From an uncultured Eubacteriales bacterium (GTDB taxonomy: Bacteria; Bacillota; Clostridia; Oscillospirales; CAG-382), in NCBI GenBank assembly GCA_934502885.1, contig CAKSUT010000003.1, positions 1-64,000 of the forward strand: 64,000 nt of DNA, given 5' to 3'. A model generated the notes under the pieces. It saw nothing but the letters and a program-made list of their open reading frames with translations. It ran no database searches and had not been told where the DNA came from. A program made the position numbers and the translations under genes. This document shows, one piece after another, positions 23,674-31,796 of this stretch; positions within the stretch are counted from its first letter, which is position 1; every line of letters starts with the position of its first letter.

Positions 23674-24750
23674 TTGAACAACGACAATATGAAAGCCGCA
23701 CCGAACGGACGCGGTGAGATTATAAAAAAATACTGTGGGTTTGCGCTCGCCGTCGCCGCGGCGTTTATCGCCGTCTACCTTTTCTCCGGGAACAGAGGTG
23801 CTTGGCAGGGAGTGCCGATAATCCTTTTCGCGCCGATAATTTCGGACATTCTCTTCAAGAACAGCAAGGCGGTCTGTGCGCTTTACGCGGTAATCGCTTT
23901 CGTTATGTCAAGATTTGACGGAGAAAGCATAGAATACAGTGTGAAATACACGGCAGTCGTTCTCGGCATTGCGATTGTTTCAATATTTGTAAAGAGACTT
24001 GTCGTAACCGCTCTTACCTATAAGAAGAACAGCAAGCTTTCCGCCGCGCTTTTCGCCGCCGCGGCAATGATTGCCGTCGCCGCATTTTTCGTTTATCCGA
24101 TGTACAACGGTACGTTTTTCGGAAATTTGCGTGCCGCCGAGTTAAACCGTGCCGCGTTTCTCGAAAAGTATTCCGGCACGAAAATCGAATCGACCGAGGA
24201 AAAAACATTCTACAGCAGCAAGGCAGGAGGATATCTTACCGAGATGCGCGTTTCGATGTACAACCACGTCATTATCGCCGACTATTGCGCGAACGGAAAG
24301 TACGGCGAGGTTGACGGCTACAGGAACTACTGCGCAAGACTCATGATGGACGAAGCGGCGGACGACCTCAAGCACGCGCTCTCGTTCACTTACACAAGCG
24401 GCGTCGATTTTGCGGTGCGTCCCGGCGAATTTTCCGGCGAGGGTGTGCTTCTCCCCGACAGCAGAACGGAGGAGTACGCGGACAGAATGAGCTTTGAGAT
24501 AGCGTTTTACGACAGGATAGACACAGCGGAGGATTTTGCCGCTCTTTGCCGCGACTACAACAGAATTATAGAGGAAAGCGGCTTTGTTTACGAAAGTATT
24601 ACATATTACGGCGTAAACGGCTACACTTTCCAGATGACGCTTCCGTACGGATACTCAGGTGAAATCACGGCAAACGAGGTTGAAAAGTTTGACCGCGCGA
24701 CTTTCAAAAAATATTCCTCGGACAACGACGTCAAGGAGTATTGGAAATGA
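23674..24750 (+). CDS. Membrane protein with extracytoplasmic domain, unknown function
   Basis: About 358 residues if started at TTG, which has GAAAGG ten bases upstream; the ATG five codons later is too far from it, and the open frame's first ATG (23587) precedes the promoter. The N-terminal half has four or five hydrophobic segments (for example YCGFALAVAAAFIAVYLF and LSAALFAAAAMIAVAAFFVYP). The C-terminal half, from about residue 165, is soluble and predicted outside. No family recognised. It is followed 43 bases later by murD, so an envelope-related role is possible but only by position. Confidence 0.7.
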   Translation: MNNDNMKAAPNGRGEIIKKYCGFALAVAAAFIAVYLFSGNRGAWQGVPIILFAPIISDILFKNSKAVCALYAVIAFVMSRFDGESIEYSVKYTAVVLGIAIVSIFVKRLVVTALTYKKNSKLSAALFAAAAMIAVAAFFVYPMYNGTFFGNLRAAELNRAAFLEKYSGTKIESTEEKTFYSSKAGGYLTEMRVSMYNHVIIADYCANGKYGEVDGYRNYCARLMMDEAADDLKHALSFTYTSGVDFAVRPGEFSGEGVLLPDSRTEEYADRMSFEIAFYDRIDTAEDFAALCRDYNRIIEESGFVYESITYYGVNGYTFQMTLPYGYSGEITANEVEKFDRATFKKYSSDNDVKEYWK

Positions 24751-24793
24751 TGTCGGCGATTAAAAACGAATACAAACCGGGAGGGCAGAGTCC

Positions 24794-26251
24794 ATGATTA
24801 TATACAGCAACGACAAAGCGGCAAAATACCGCGAATATCTAAAAGGAAAGAATGCTGACGTTCTCGGAGCGGGCATAAGCAACGCACCGCTTATTGATTT
24901 TCTCACAAGTGCCGGAGCAAAGGTCACGGTACACGACAAAAAGCCGAAAAACGAACTTGCACTCGACGTTGCAAAGCTTGAAGAAAGCGGTGTGAAATTT
25001 GTTTGCGGCGACGACTACCTCGACACAATCGACGGCGACATTGTTTTCCGCACGCCGGGCATCAGGTGCGACCTCGGAACAATTCCCGAGGCGGTAAAGA
25101 GAGGTGCGGTGATAACAAGTGAAATGGAGGCTTTTCTGTCGCTCTGTCCGTGCAGGATTCTTGTCATAACCGGCAGCGACGGCAAGTCAACCACAAGCAC
25201 GCTCACGGCAAAGCTACTTGAAGAGTCGGGATACAGGGTGTTTCTCGGCGGCAACATAGGTCGTCCTCTTCTCGGCAGAACGGATGAGATAACGCCGGAT
25301 GACTTTGTCGTTCTTGAGCTTTCAAGCTTTCAGCTTCACACGATAAACCGTTTCGAGAACAAGGGACTTCCCTTTGCAAGGCTCACCTTCCCCGACGGTG
25401 CGGTTGTCACAAACGTAACGCCGAATCACCTCAACTGGCACACTGACATGGAGGAATACGTCGAATCAAAGGCGGCAGTCTTTAAGTATATGCCCAACGG
25501 CGCACGCTTCGTCACGAACGCAGACTATCCGATAACCGCGGAGTTTGCCGAGAGAGCGAAGAATGCCGACAAGGAAACGGTGCTTTTCTCCTCGAAGAAG
25601 ATACTCGAAAACGGCTTCTTTATCGAAAACGGTGCGATTGTGCGCCGTGACGGTGCGACCGAACGTGAGGTGATAAAGCTCGGCGACATACTGCTTCCCG
25701 GCATACACAACGCCGAGAACTACATGGCGGCAATTGCTCTCACCGAAAAGTACGCAAAGCCCGAGGCGGTGACAAAGATCGCAAAAACCTTCGGCGGCGT
25801 GGAACACAGGCTTGAGCTTTGCCGTGTCAAGGACGGAGTAAGGTTTTACAACAGCTCGATAGACTCCTCACCCTCGAGAACTCTTGCCGCTCTTTCAACC
25901 TTTCCGGAGAAAACCGAGGATAAGGCGGTGGTTCTTGTAATGGGCGGTGCGGACAAGCACATACCTTTCGACATCCTCGGCGACGAGGTAATAAGAAAGG
26001 CGCGTGCCGTGTTTATTTCAGGTCCGACGACCGACGCCATAGTAAAAGCGATAACAGGCGCCGAGAGCTACCGTGACGGCTGTATCGAGATAAATCGCTG
26101 TGCGTCGTTCGACGAAGCGGTTCTCTCTGCGGCAAAGGCGGCGAAGAACGGCGACGCGGTGTTGCTGAGTCCTGCCTGCACGAGCTTTGATGCGTTCAAA
26201 AACTTTGAAGAACGAGGAAAAAGATTTAAGAAATTGGTGGCGGAGCTTTAA
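24794..26251 (+). CDS. murD: UDP-N-acetylmuramoylalanine-D-glutamate ligase
   Basis: Adds D-glutamate to UDP-MurNAc-L-Ala in cytosolic peptidoglycan precursor synthesis. The 485 residues show the Mur ligase order: an N-terminal Rossmann-like UDP domain (LGAGISNAPLIDFL), the ATP loop TGSDGKSTT (GTNGKST in most enzymes), NVTPNHLNWH in the central domain, and the C-terminal NSSIDSSPSRT segment, a clostridial variant of the SKATN motif. GGAGGG is nine bases before ATG. The murD gene lies outside a dcw cluster here, between a membrane protein and a PLP enzyme, as is common in Clostridia. Confidence 0.93.
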   Translation: MIIYSNDKAAKYREYLKGKNADVLGAGISNAPLIDFLTSAGAKVTVHDKKPKNELALDVAKLEESGVKFVCGDDYLDTIDGDIVFRTPGIRCDLGTIPEAVKRGAVITSEMEAFLSLCPCRILVITGSDGKSTTSTLTAKLLEESGYRVFLGGNIGRPLLGRTDEITPDDFVVLELSSFQLHTINRFENKGLPFARLTFPDGAVVTNVTPNHLNWHTDMEEYVESKAAVFKYMPNGARFVTNADYPITAEFAERAKNADKETVLFSSKKILENGFFIENGAIVRRDGATEREVIKLGDILLPGIHNAENYMAAIALTEKYAKPEAVTKIAKTFGGVEHRLELCRVKDGVRFYNSSIDSSPSRTLAALSTFPEKTEDKAVVLVMGGADKHIPFDILGDEVIRKARAVFISGPTTDAIVKAITGAESYRDGCIEINRCASFDEAVLSAAKAAKNGDAVLLSPACTSFDAFKNFEERGKRFKKLVAEL

Positions 26252-26298
26252 CAGCACGCAAAAAAAACAACAACGTATACAATGAAGGGAAATATAAA

Positions 26299-27558
26299 AT
26301 GACTGCGGAAGAAATAATAGCTAAATCAAAAGAAATTGAAAGAAAGCTCATAGAAAAGGGCATTCTCGACCTAATAGACGCCATAGCCATGAAAAACCAA
26401 GCAAAGGTTATGGACGCTTTCAGAAGACACCGTGTTTCGGACTCCCACTTTGCCGGAACTACAGGCTACGGTTACGACGACGTCGGACGTGATACAATAG
26501 ACAAAATTTTCGCCGACGTGTTTGAAGCGGAGTGTGCTTTTGCAAGACACACAATAACCTCCGGCACTCACACTCTCGCAATAGGTCTCTACGGGCTTCT
26601 CCGTCCCGGCGACACGATGCTTTCGGTAACGGGCAAGCCCTACGACACTCTCGAAGAGGTAATCGGCATACGTGGCGAAGCCGGCAACGGTTCTCTGCGT
26701 GATTTCGGAGTAAACTACCGTCAGATTGACCTTCTCCCCGACGGAGAGATAGACTACCCGGCAATTGAAAAAGCGCTTGCCGAGGATAAGAAGATTAAGA
26801 TGGTCTTTATCCAGCGTTCAAAGGGATATGCTATTCGTCCTACGCTCTCTGCGGAAAAGATCGGCGAAATCGCAAAGTTCTCACACGAGCGTTCGGACGC
26901 ATTCGTTGTCGTAGACAACTGCTACGGCGAATTTGTCGATGAGCATGAACCGACCTACTACGGCGCGGATATGATAATGGGTTCTCTTATCAAGAATCCC
27001 GGCGGCGGAATGGCAGAGTGCGGCGGCTACATTGCCGGAACGGAAAAGGCGGTAACGCTTGCCTCCTACAGACTCACCTGCCCCGGAATCGGTACGGAAG
27101 CCGGCGCAAGCCTCGGTCACAACAAGAACCTTTTGAAGGGACTTTTCTATGCTCCGCACACCGTCGCACAGGCAGTAAAAACCGAAGCGTTTGCGGCAGA
27201 GGTATTCTCTTCGATGGGATTTGAGGTAAGTCCGACAGCAGACGAGGAACGTCACGACATAATCCAGACCGTGAGCCTCGGAACTCTCGAAAGACTCGTC
27301 GCTTTCTGCGAGGGAATACAGAACGGTGCGCCGATAGACTCCTTTGTAAAGCCCGAGCCGTCTCCCATGCCGGGATACGCAGTTCCCGTAATAATGGCGG
27401 CTGGCGCATTCACTCAGGGTTCATCGATTGAGCTTTCCGCGGACGCTCCCTGCAAAGAGCCGTACATGGTATATCTCCAGGGCGGACTTACATACGAAAG
27501 CGGCAAGCTCGGCATAATGAGAGCGGCAGAGCTTGTGGAAAAGGAATTGAAGAAATAA
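26299..27558 (+). CDS. PLP-dependent lyase, methionine gamma-lyase/YnbB family
   Basis: A 419-residue fold-type I pyridoxal-phosphate enzyme of the family often called aluminium-resistance protein or methionine gamma-lyase-like. Typical segments are GYGYDDVGRDTID, the cofactor-stacking TSGTHTLA, VVVDNCYGEF with the Asp that contacts the pyridine nitrogen, and GSLIKNPGGG with the presumed Schiff-base lysine. It probably cleaves a sulfur amino acid, but the true substrate of this family is poorly known. It follows murD by 47 bases and precedes an aldose epimerase-like gene by 26, so these are likely cotranscribed. Confidence 0.9.
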   Translation: MTAEEIIAKSKEIERKLIEKGILDLIDAIAMKNQAKVMDAFRRHRVSDSHFAGTTGYGYDDVGRDTIDKIFADVFEAECAFARHTITSGTHTLAIGLYGLLRPGDTMLSVTGKPYDTLEEVIGIRGEAGNGSLRDFGVNYRQIDLLPDGEIDYPAIEKALAEDKKIKMVFIQRSKGYAIRPTLSAEKIGEIAKFSHERSDAFVVVDNCYGEFVDEHEPTYYGADMIMGSLIKNPGGGMAECGGYIAGTEKAVTLASYRLTCPGIGTEAGASLGHNKNLLKGLFYAPHTVAQAVKTEAFAAEVFSSMGFEVSPTADEERHDIIQTVSLGTLERLVAFCEGIQNGAPIDSFVKPEPSPMPGYAVPVIMAAGAFTQGSSIELSADAPCKEPYMVYLQGGLTYESGKLGIMRAAELVEKELKK

Positions 27559-27584
27559 GACTTTGTAATAAAAGGAGAAGAATC

Positions 27585-28424
27585 ATGACACACATTCTTG
27601 AAAACAACAGCATTAAGCTTGCCGTAAGCGACATCGGCGGCGAACCGAGATCTCTTGTCAACAAAAAGAGCGGCAGAGAATATCTCTACGACGCAGACCC
27701 CAAGTGGTGGGACAACACCTCCCCCGTTCTCTTCCCTGTCACCGGACGTTTCCGCAAGGGCTTTTACTATCTTGACGGCAAGGAGTACACAATGCCCATT
27801 CACGGCTTCGTGAGAAGAAATCCCATGGAGTGCGTAAAAGTTACCGAAACAAGCGTCACTCACAAGAGAAGCAGTGACGACATTTCCCGTCCGCAGTATC
27901 CGTTCGAGTTCGACTTCTATATAACTCACGAGCTTATCGAAAAGAGCGTAAAGGTTACATTCAAGGTCGTAAACCGCGACAAGGTCACAATGCCTTTCCA
28001 GGTCGGCGCACACCCGGCATTCTTCGCAAAGCCCGGCGACGTTCTTTCGTTCAAGGGCAAGGAAAACCTCACCTACAAGATGCTTGACGAACAGCTTCTC
28101 TCCGCAAAGGACTATCCCGTTGACGACAAGGTCACGATAACCGAGAATATGTTTGAAAAGAATGCGTGGTTCTTCGTAAACAATCAGCTCTGGGCGGCAA
28201 CCCTCTCCGACGAAAAGGGGGAGTTTCTTGAGGTATCGTTCACCGGCTTCCCGGCGGCGGGCTTCTGGAATGTTGTCGGTTCTCCGTACATCTGCATTGA
28301 ACCGTGGTTCGGCGGCGACGATATGCCCGGCACGGACGACGATTTCAATCACCGTTTCTGCATTCAGCACCTCGCTCCCGGCAACACCTTTGAGATGAGC
28401 TACTACATCAACATTCTCGACTGA
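27585..28424 (+). CDS. Aldose 1-epimerase family protein (LacX-like)
   Basis: A 279-residue galactose-mutarotase-fold protein. It begins with short beta strands (NSIKLAVSDIGGEPRSLVNK) and has WWDNTSPVLFPVTGR, PIHGFVR with the conserved His, AHPAF and EPWFGGDD, which match the LacX subgroup. Family members interconvert sugar anomers or act on phosphorylated sugars in the cytosol. AAAGGAG lies before the ATG. It is ten bases upstream of a small unknown gene. The exact sugar cannot be deduced. Confidence 0.9.
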   Translation: MTHILENNSIKLAVSDIGGEPRSLVNKKSGREYLYDADPKWWDNTSPVLFPVTGRFRKGFYYLDGKEYTMPIHGFVRRNPMECVKVTETSVTHKRSSDDISRPQYPFEFDFYITHELIEKSVKVTFKVVNRDKVTMPFQVGAHPAFFAKPGDVLSFKGKENLTYKMLDEQLLSAKDYPVDDKVTITENMFEKNAWFFVNNQLWAATLSDEKGEFLEVSFTGFPAAGFWNVVGSPYICIEPWFGGDDMPGTDDDFNHRFCIQHLAPGNTFEMSYYINILD

Positions 28425-28434
28425 GGGTGCGGCG

Positions 28435-28770
28435 ATGGTACAGAGATATCTTTCGTGCAGTGTTGATACAGCGGCGCACGAGGTGTTCGACAGCATCGTA
28501 AACGGCAGCCTCTCGGGAGAGTGCGTAGAGAAGAATTACACGCTTTCCTCGAAAGAAGGAAAGTGCGTTGTGATGGTTCTTGAGAAACACTTCATGCGTA
28601 CCTCAAGCCGTGCGAGCCTCACCGTAACGGTAGACAATCTTTCAGGCAGAACACGTCTCACCGCAGTGGGAAGCGGCGGCGGCACGGGAGTGCTTTTCGG
28701 CTTCGACTGGGGTGCCGGCGGCAATCTCGAGGACAGCGCACTGAAAGCCGTAAGCGAATATATTGTGTAA
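28435..28770 (+). CDS. Small conserved-looking protein, possibly DUF6054
   Basis: A 111-residue protein without signal or membrane segments, predicted as alternating strands with a glycine-rich turn (VGSGGGTGVLFGFDWGAG). The glycine-rich end recalls the DUF6054 family, but this is from memory. GAGGG at the preceding stop codon serves as binding site. It is the last gene of the plus-strand group that starts at 23674 and is followed at once by a terminator. Confidence 0.75.
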   Translation: MVQRYLSCSVDTAAHEVFDSIVNGSLSGECVEKNYTLSSKEGKCVVMVLEKHFMRTSSRASLTVTVDNLSGRTRLTAVGSGGGTGVLFGFDWGAGGNLEDSALKAVSEYIV

Positions 28771-28778
28771 ATCTCATG

Positions 28779-28811
28779 ACGGCAGGATCTTAATCGGTTC
28801 TGCCGTTTTTT
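28779..28811 (+). terminator. Terminator after the 28435-28770 gene
   Basis: ACGGCAG pairs with CTGCCGT around a 14-base loop, followed by TTTTT. Confidence 0.88.
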
Positions 28812-28863
28812 ATGCGGAGACAAATAAATACCGGAAATGCAAAGTTTTATGGCGGAATATCTA

Positions 28864-28892
28864 TTGACACGGAGAGTATTCTGGCGTAGAAT
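28864..28892 (+). promoter_or_regulatory. Sigma-A promoter for the GH92 gene
   Basis: Perfect TTGACA (28864-28869), 17 bases, TAGAAT (28887-28892). Confidence 0.82.
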
Positions 28893-28926
28893 GTGCGTGT
28901 TGAATATCGGCTGCACGGAGGACAAA

Positions 28927-31068
28927 ATGAAAAAGTATACATCTTACGTAAACGTATTTCAGGGCAACGGAGAGATAAACCTGCCGAAGCCCGATGGAAT
29001 AGCCGCCTCATGGTATTTTATAAAGGCACAGTGCGGCAACACCTTTCCCCATGCGGCACTGCCGTTTTCAAAGATGACCGTCGGAGCGTATTCCGGAGCA
29101 TATCCTACCGGCTACGGCATAAACAGCGCAAACTATTGCGGAAAAGTGCCGAAAATGTACGATGAAAAGTGCTTCTGCGGTTTCTCGCACCTTCACCATT
29201 CCGGCACGGGAGCCGTCGGCTACTACTACAACTACGCACTCACCTCCCCTTTTTACGGTGAACTTGCTAACGCCTTCGATATGAGTCCGCTGAAGAACGA
29301 GAACGCTCACCCCGGGTATTACAGTGCAAGAAAGGGCGAGAACGGCATTCTCTGCGAGGCGTCGGTGACCGAAAACGGAAGTGCCGTACACCGCTTCACT
29401 TTCCCCGAACGCGGAGGTAGTATTGCCGTCGATTTCGTTAACAACGGACTCTTGGTTGACGGAATGCGACATTTTGCATCGTGCGGCAAGGTCAGACTGT
29501 CGGAAGTAACGGACAATACCGCCGTCGCAGAAGCGGAGGTCTGCATAGAGGGAACAACTCTGTATTTCCGCTTTGTATGCCGCTGTGCGGACGGCGTGAC
29601 GGCGAAGCTCTTTTACGGCGACAAGACTGTCGGTGAGGATCATGCGGAATATGACAGCGAGATAGCCGAAAGGTTCGGTGCCTGCTTTGACATCGGAGGG
29701 AAGACTGCCGAATGCGTGCTTTCGTACTCGACGGCAGACGCCGACACCGAACGGAGATTTTCGGAAGCCGATGCGGAAAGTGACATTGAAACATCGGCAA
29801 AGAAAGCGGAGGCACTCTGGGAAAAGTACCTCTCGGCAATAGACATAGACGCCGACGAAAGGACAAAGCGCATATTCTACTCGAACTTCTACCACACGCT
29901 CGTGAAGCCGTCAAACCTCTGCGGTGAGAGCTTTATATACGGCAAAGGCACTCCTTTTTTCACGGATTTCACCACTCTTTGGGACATATACAAGACCCAG
30001 CTTCCGCTTGTCTTTGCGCTTTACCGCGACGAGGGAAAGGCAATCTCGGAAACGCTTGTGCGTGTATTTGAAGTGCTCGGATATTCGCCGAACTGCCTCA
30101 CGGTGTCGTCAAAATACGCGACAGAGGGCAACCAGGCGCGCTGTCTCAATGTTCCGATACTCATGAATGCGCACATATGCGGCTGTGACGGTCTGCCTGC
30201 CGAGAGGATATTCGAGACAATGTACGGCAGTATCGTAAACGAAAGAAACGACGACTTCATCAAGAACGGAAAGTGCCGTCTTTACACGCACATACTCGAC
30301 CTTTCCGATGCCTGCGCCTGTGCCGCGGAATTTGCCGATGAACTCGGTTTTTCCGGAAAAGCGGAGTATCTGCGCACGCTTTCGCAAAACTATGTCGGCG
30401 CATACGACAAAGACACGGGGCTTCTCTCCGACAAATCCGAATATTACGAGGGCAGTCTTTACAACTACTCGTTCAGACTCAGCGCGGATATGGAGGGGCG
30501 CATAAAGATTGCCGGTTCCGAGGAACGCTTCGCAAAGCTCCTCGACAACTTCTTCGGATACGGAAAGCCTCCTGCCGTTCAACTTGAAGTGCCGACAAAG
30601 GAGCTTGTCGATAAAGGAATAGCTCTCGGGCGTTTCGAGGGATTCAACAATGAGCCGGATATGGAAACTCCGTATGCTTATGCTTATGCGAAACGTCACG
30701 ACAGACTGTGCGAGGTCGTTCGTGCAGGACTTACGTATATGTTCACAGACGGCGAAGGCGGCATTCCCGGCAACAATGACTCGGGTGCAATGTCCTCATG
30801 CTACATATGGAATATGCTCGGCATTTTCCCCGAGGCAGGACACAACAGGGTAATCTTCGGCATTCCGTCGGTGCGTTCGGCGAAACTGAAGCTGTCGAGC
30901 GGCAATGTGCTCGATATTTCGTCCGCAGGAAGCGGAAACTACGTGAAGAGCGTTACATTCAACGGAAAAAATATCCCGATAAGCGCGCCGTTCGCAAAGC
31001 TTTCGGAGATAATGCACGGCGGAAGAGTTGTATTTACTCTCTCGGAAAAGCCGTGCTTTGAAAAATGA
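28927..31068 (+). CDS. Glycoside hydrolase family 92, alpha-mannosidase type
   Basis: A 713-residue enzyme, started at MKKYTSYV, which has GGAGG six bases upstream; the open frame from 28837 begins before the promoter. GH92 enzymes remove terminal alpha-mannose with calcium, using an (alpha/alpha)6 barrel. Supporting segments are the N-terminal beta-sandwich with FSHLHHSGTG, TDFTTLWDIYKTQLP, GFNNEPDMETPY, the catalytic-region GNNDSGAMSSCYIWNMLGIFP and the final FGIPSV. There is no signal peptide, so it would act inside the cell on imported mannosides. It is a single-gene transcript with its own promoter and terminator. Confidence 0.92.
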   Translation: MKKYTSYVNVFQGNGEINLPKPDGIAASWYFIKAQCGNTFPHAALPFSKMTVGAYSGAYPTGYGINSANYCGKVPKMYDEKCFCGFSHLHHSGTGAVGYYYNYALTSPFYGELANAFDMSPLKNENAHPGYYSARKGENGILCEASVTENGSAVHRFTFPERGGSIAVDFVNNGLLVDGMRHFASCGKVRLSEVTDNTAVAEAEVCIEGTTLYFRFVCRCADGVTAKLFYGDKTVGEDHAEYDSEIAERFGACFDIGGKTAECVLSYSTADADTERRFSEADAESDIETSAKKAEALWEKYLSAIDIDADERTKRIFYSNFYHTLVKPSNLCGESFIYGKGTPFFTDFTTLWDIYKTQLPLVFALYRDEGKAISETLVRVFEVLGYSPNCLTVSSKYATEGNQARCLNVPILMNAHICGCDGLPAERIFETMYGSIVNERNDDFIKNGKCRLYTHILDLSDACACAAEFADELGFSGKAEYLRTLSQNYVGAYDKDTGLLSDKSEYYEGSLYNYSFRLSADMEGRIKIAGSEERFAKLLDNFFGYGKPPAVQLEVPTKELVDKGIALGRFEGFNNEPDMETPYAYAYAKRHDRLCEVVRAGLTYMFTDGEGGIPGNNDSGAMSSCYIWNMLGIFPEAGHNRVIFGIPSVRSAKLKLSSGNVLDISSAGSGNYVKSVTFNGKNIPISAPFAKLSEIMHGGRVVFTLSEKPCFEK

Positions 31069-31077
31069 TATACTGTG

Positions 31078-31109
31078 TGCCCTCGGTTTACACGGGGGCA
31101 TCTCTTTTT
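31078..31109 (+). terminator. Terminator after the GH92 gene
   Basis: TGCCCTCG pairs with CGGGGGCA (one G-U), followed by TCTCTTTTT. Confidence 0.8.
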
Positions 31110-31151
31110 GAATTTTTGCGGTTTCTGAGCGGGATATTTACAAAATATGTA

Positions 31152-31180
31152 TTGAAATGTTGAAATATATTGTTTATAAT
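31152..31180 (+). promoter_or_regulatory. Sigma-A promoter for greA-lysS
   Basis: TTGAAA (31152-31157), 17 bases, perfect TATAAT (31175-31180), giving a leader of about 105 bases. Confidence 0.85.
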
Positions 31181-31290
31181 TGTAGAATGATAATTGTTGC
31201 CGCACGGTGGTGACACCGAGTCTATGCCGATGAGGACGGAATGCGGTTCACAATTCAGAATTACCGTTCATCGGAGAAAAGAGGATTTTT

Positions 31291-31767
31291 ATGGCAAAGC
31301 AGATTACAGTATCAACCGAGGGCTTAAAAAAACTCGAAGAAGAACTCGAATATCTAAAAACCGAGAAACGTAAAGAAGTTGCCGAAAACATAAAAAAGGC
31401 AAGAGCGTTCGGAGACCTCTCCGAGAACAGTGAATACGACGAAGCCAAAAACGAACAGGCAGAGGTCGAAAAGAGAATTGCCGAAATCGAGGCAATGCTC
31501 AGAAACGTCAAGGTCATCGAAGAACACGAGATAAAAACCGACACGGTAACGATAGGTTCAAAAATCAAAGTTTACGACTACGATTTCGACGAAGAGGTTG
31601 AGTATGTTATCTGCGGTTCCACCGAAGCAGATCCGCTCAAGTTCAGAATTTCCGACGAATCTCCGATAGGCAGGACCGTTATCGGACACAAAGAGGGCGA
31701 TGACGTTATAGTCGAAGCTCCCGGCGGAGACATCAAGCTTAAGATACTCTCCATCGCCAAGGCATGA
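31291..31767 (+). CDS. greA: Transcription elongation factor GreA
   Basis: Rescues backtracked RNA polymerase by stimulating RNA cleavage. The 158 residues have normal length: an N-terminal coiled coil (about 10-75) with the tip FGDLSENSEYDEAK carrying the acidic residues that reach the active site, and a C-terminal FKBP-like domain ending SPIGRTVIGHKEGDDV...KILSI. GAGG lies before the ATG. It is 29 bases upstream of lysS, and greA-lysS is a common pair in Bacillota. Confidence 0.97.
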   Translation: MAKQITVSTEGLKKLEEELEYLKTEKRKEVAENIKKARAFGDLSENSEYDEAKNEQAEVEKRIAEIEAMLRNVKVIEEHEIKTDTVTIGSKIKVYDYDFDEEVEYVICGSTEADPLKFRISDESPIGRTVIGHKEGDDVIVEAPGGDIKLKILSIAKA

Positions 31768-31796
31768 GAGACTGATACGCAAGAAAGGAAAAACAA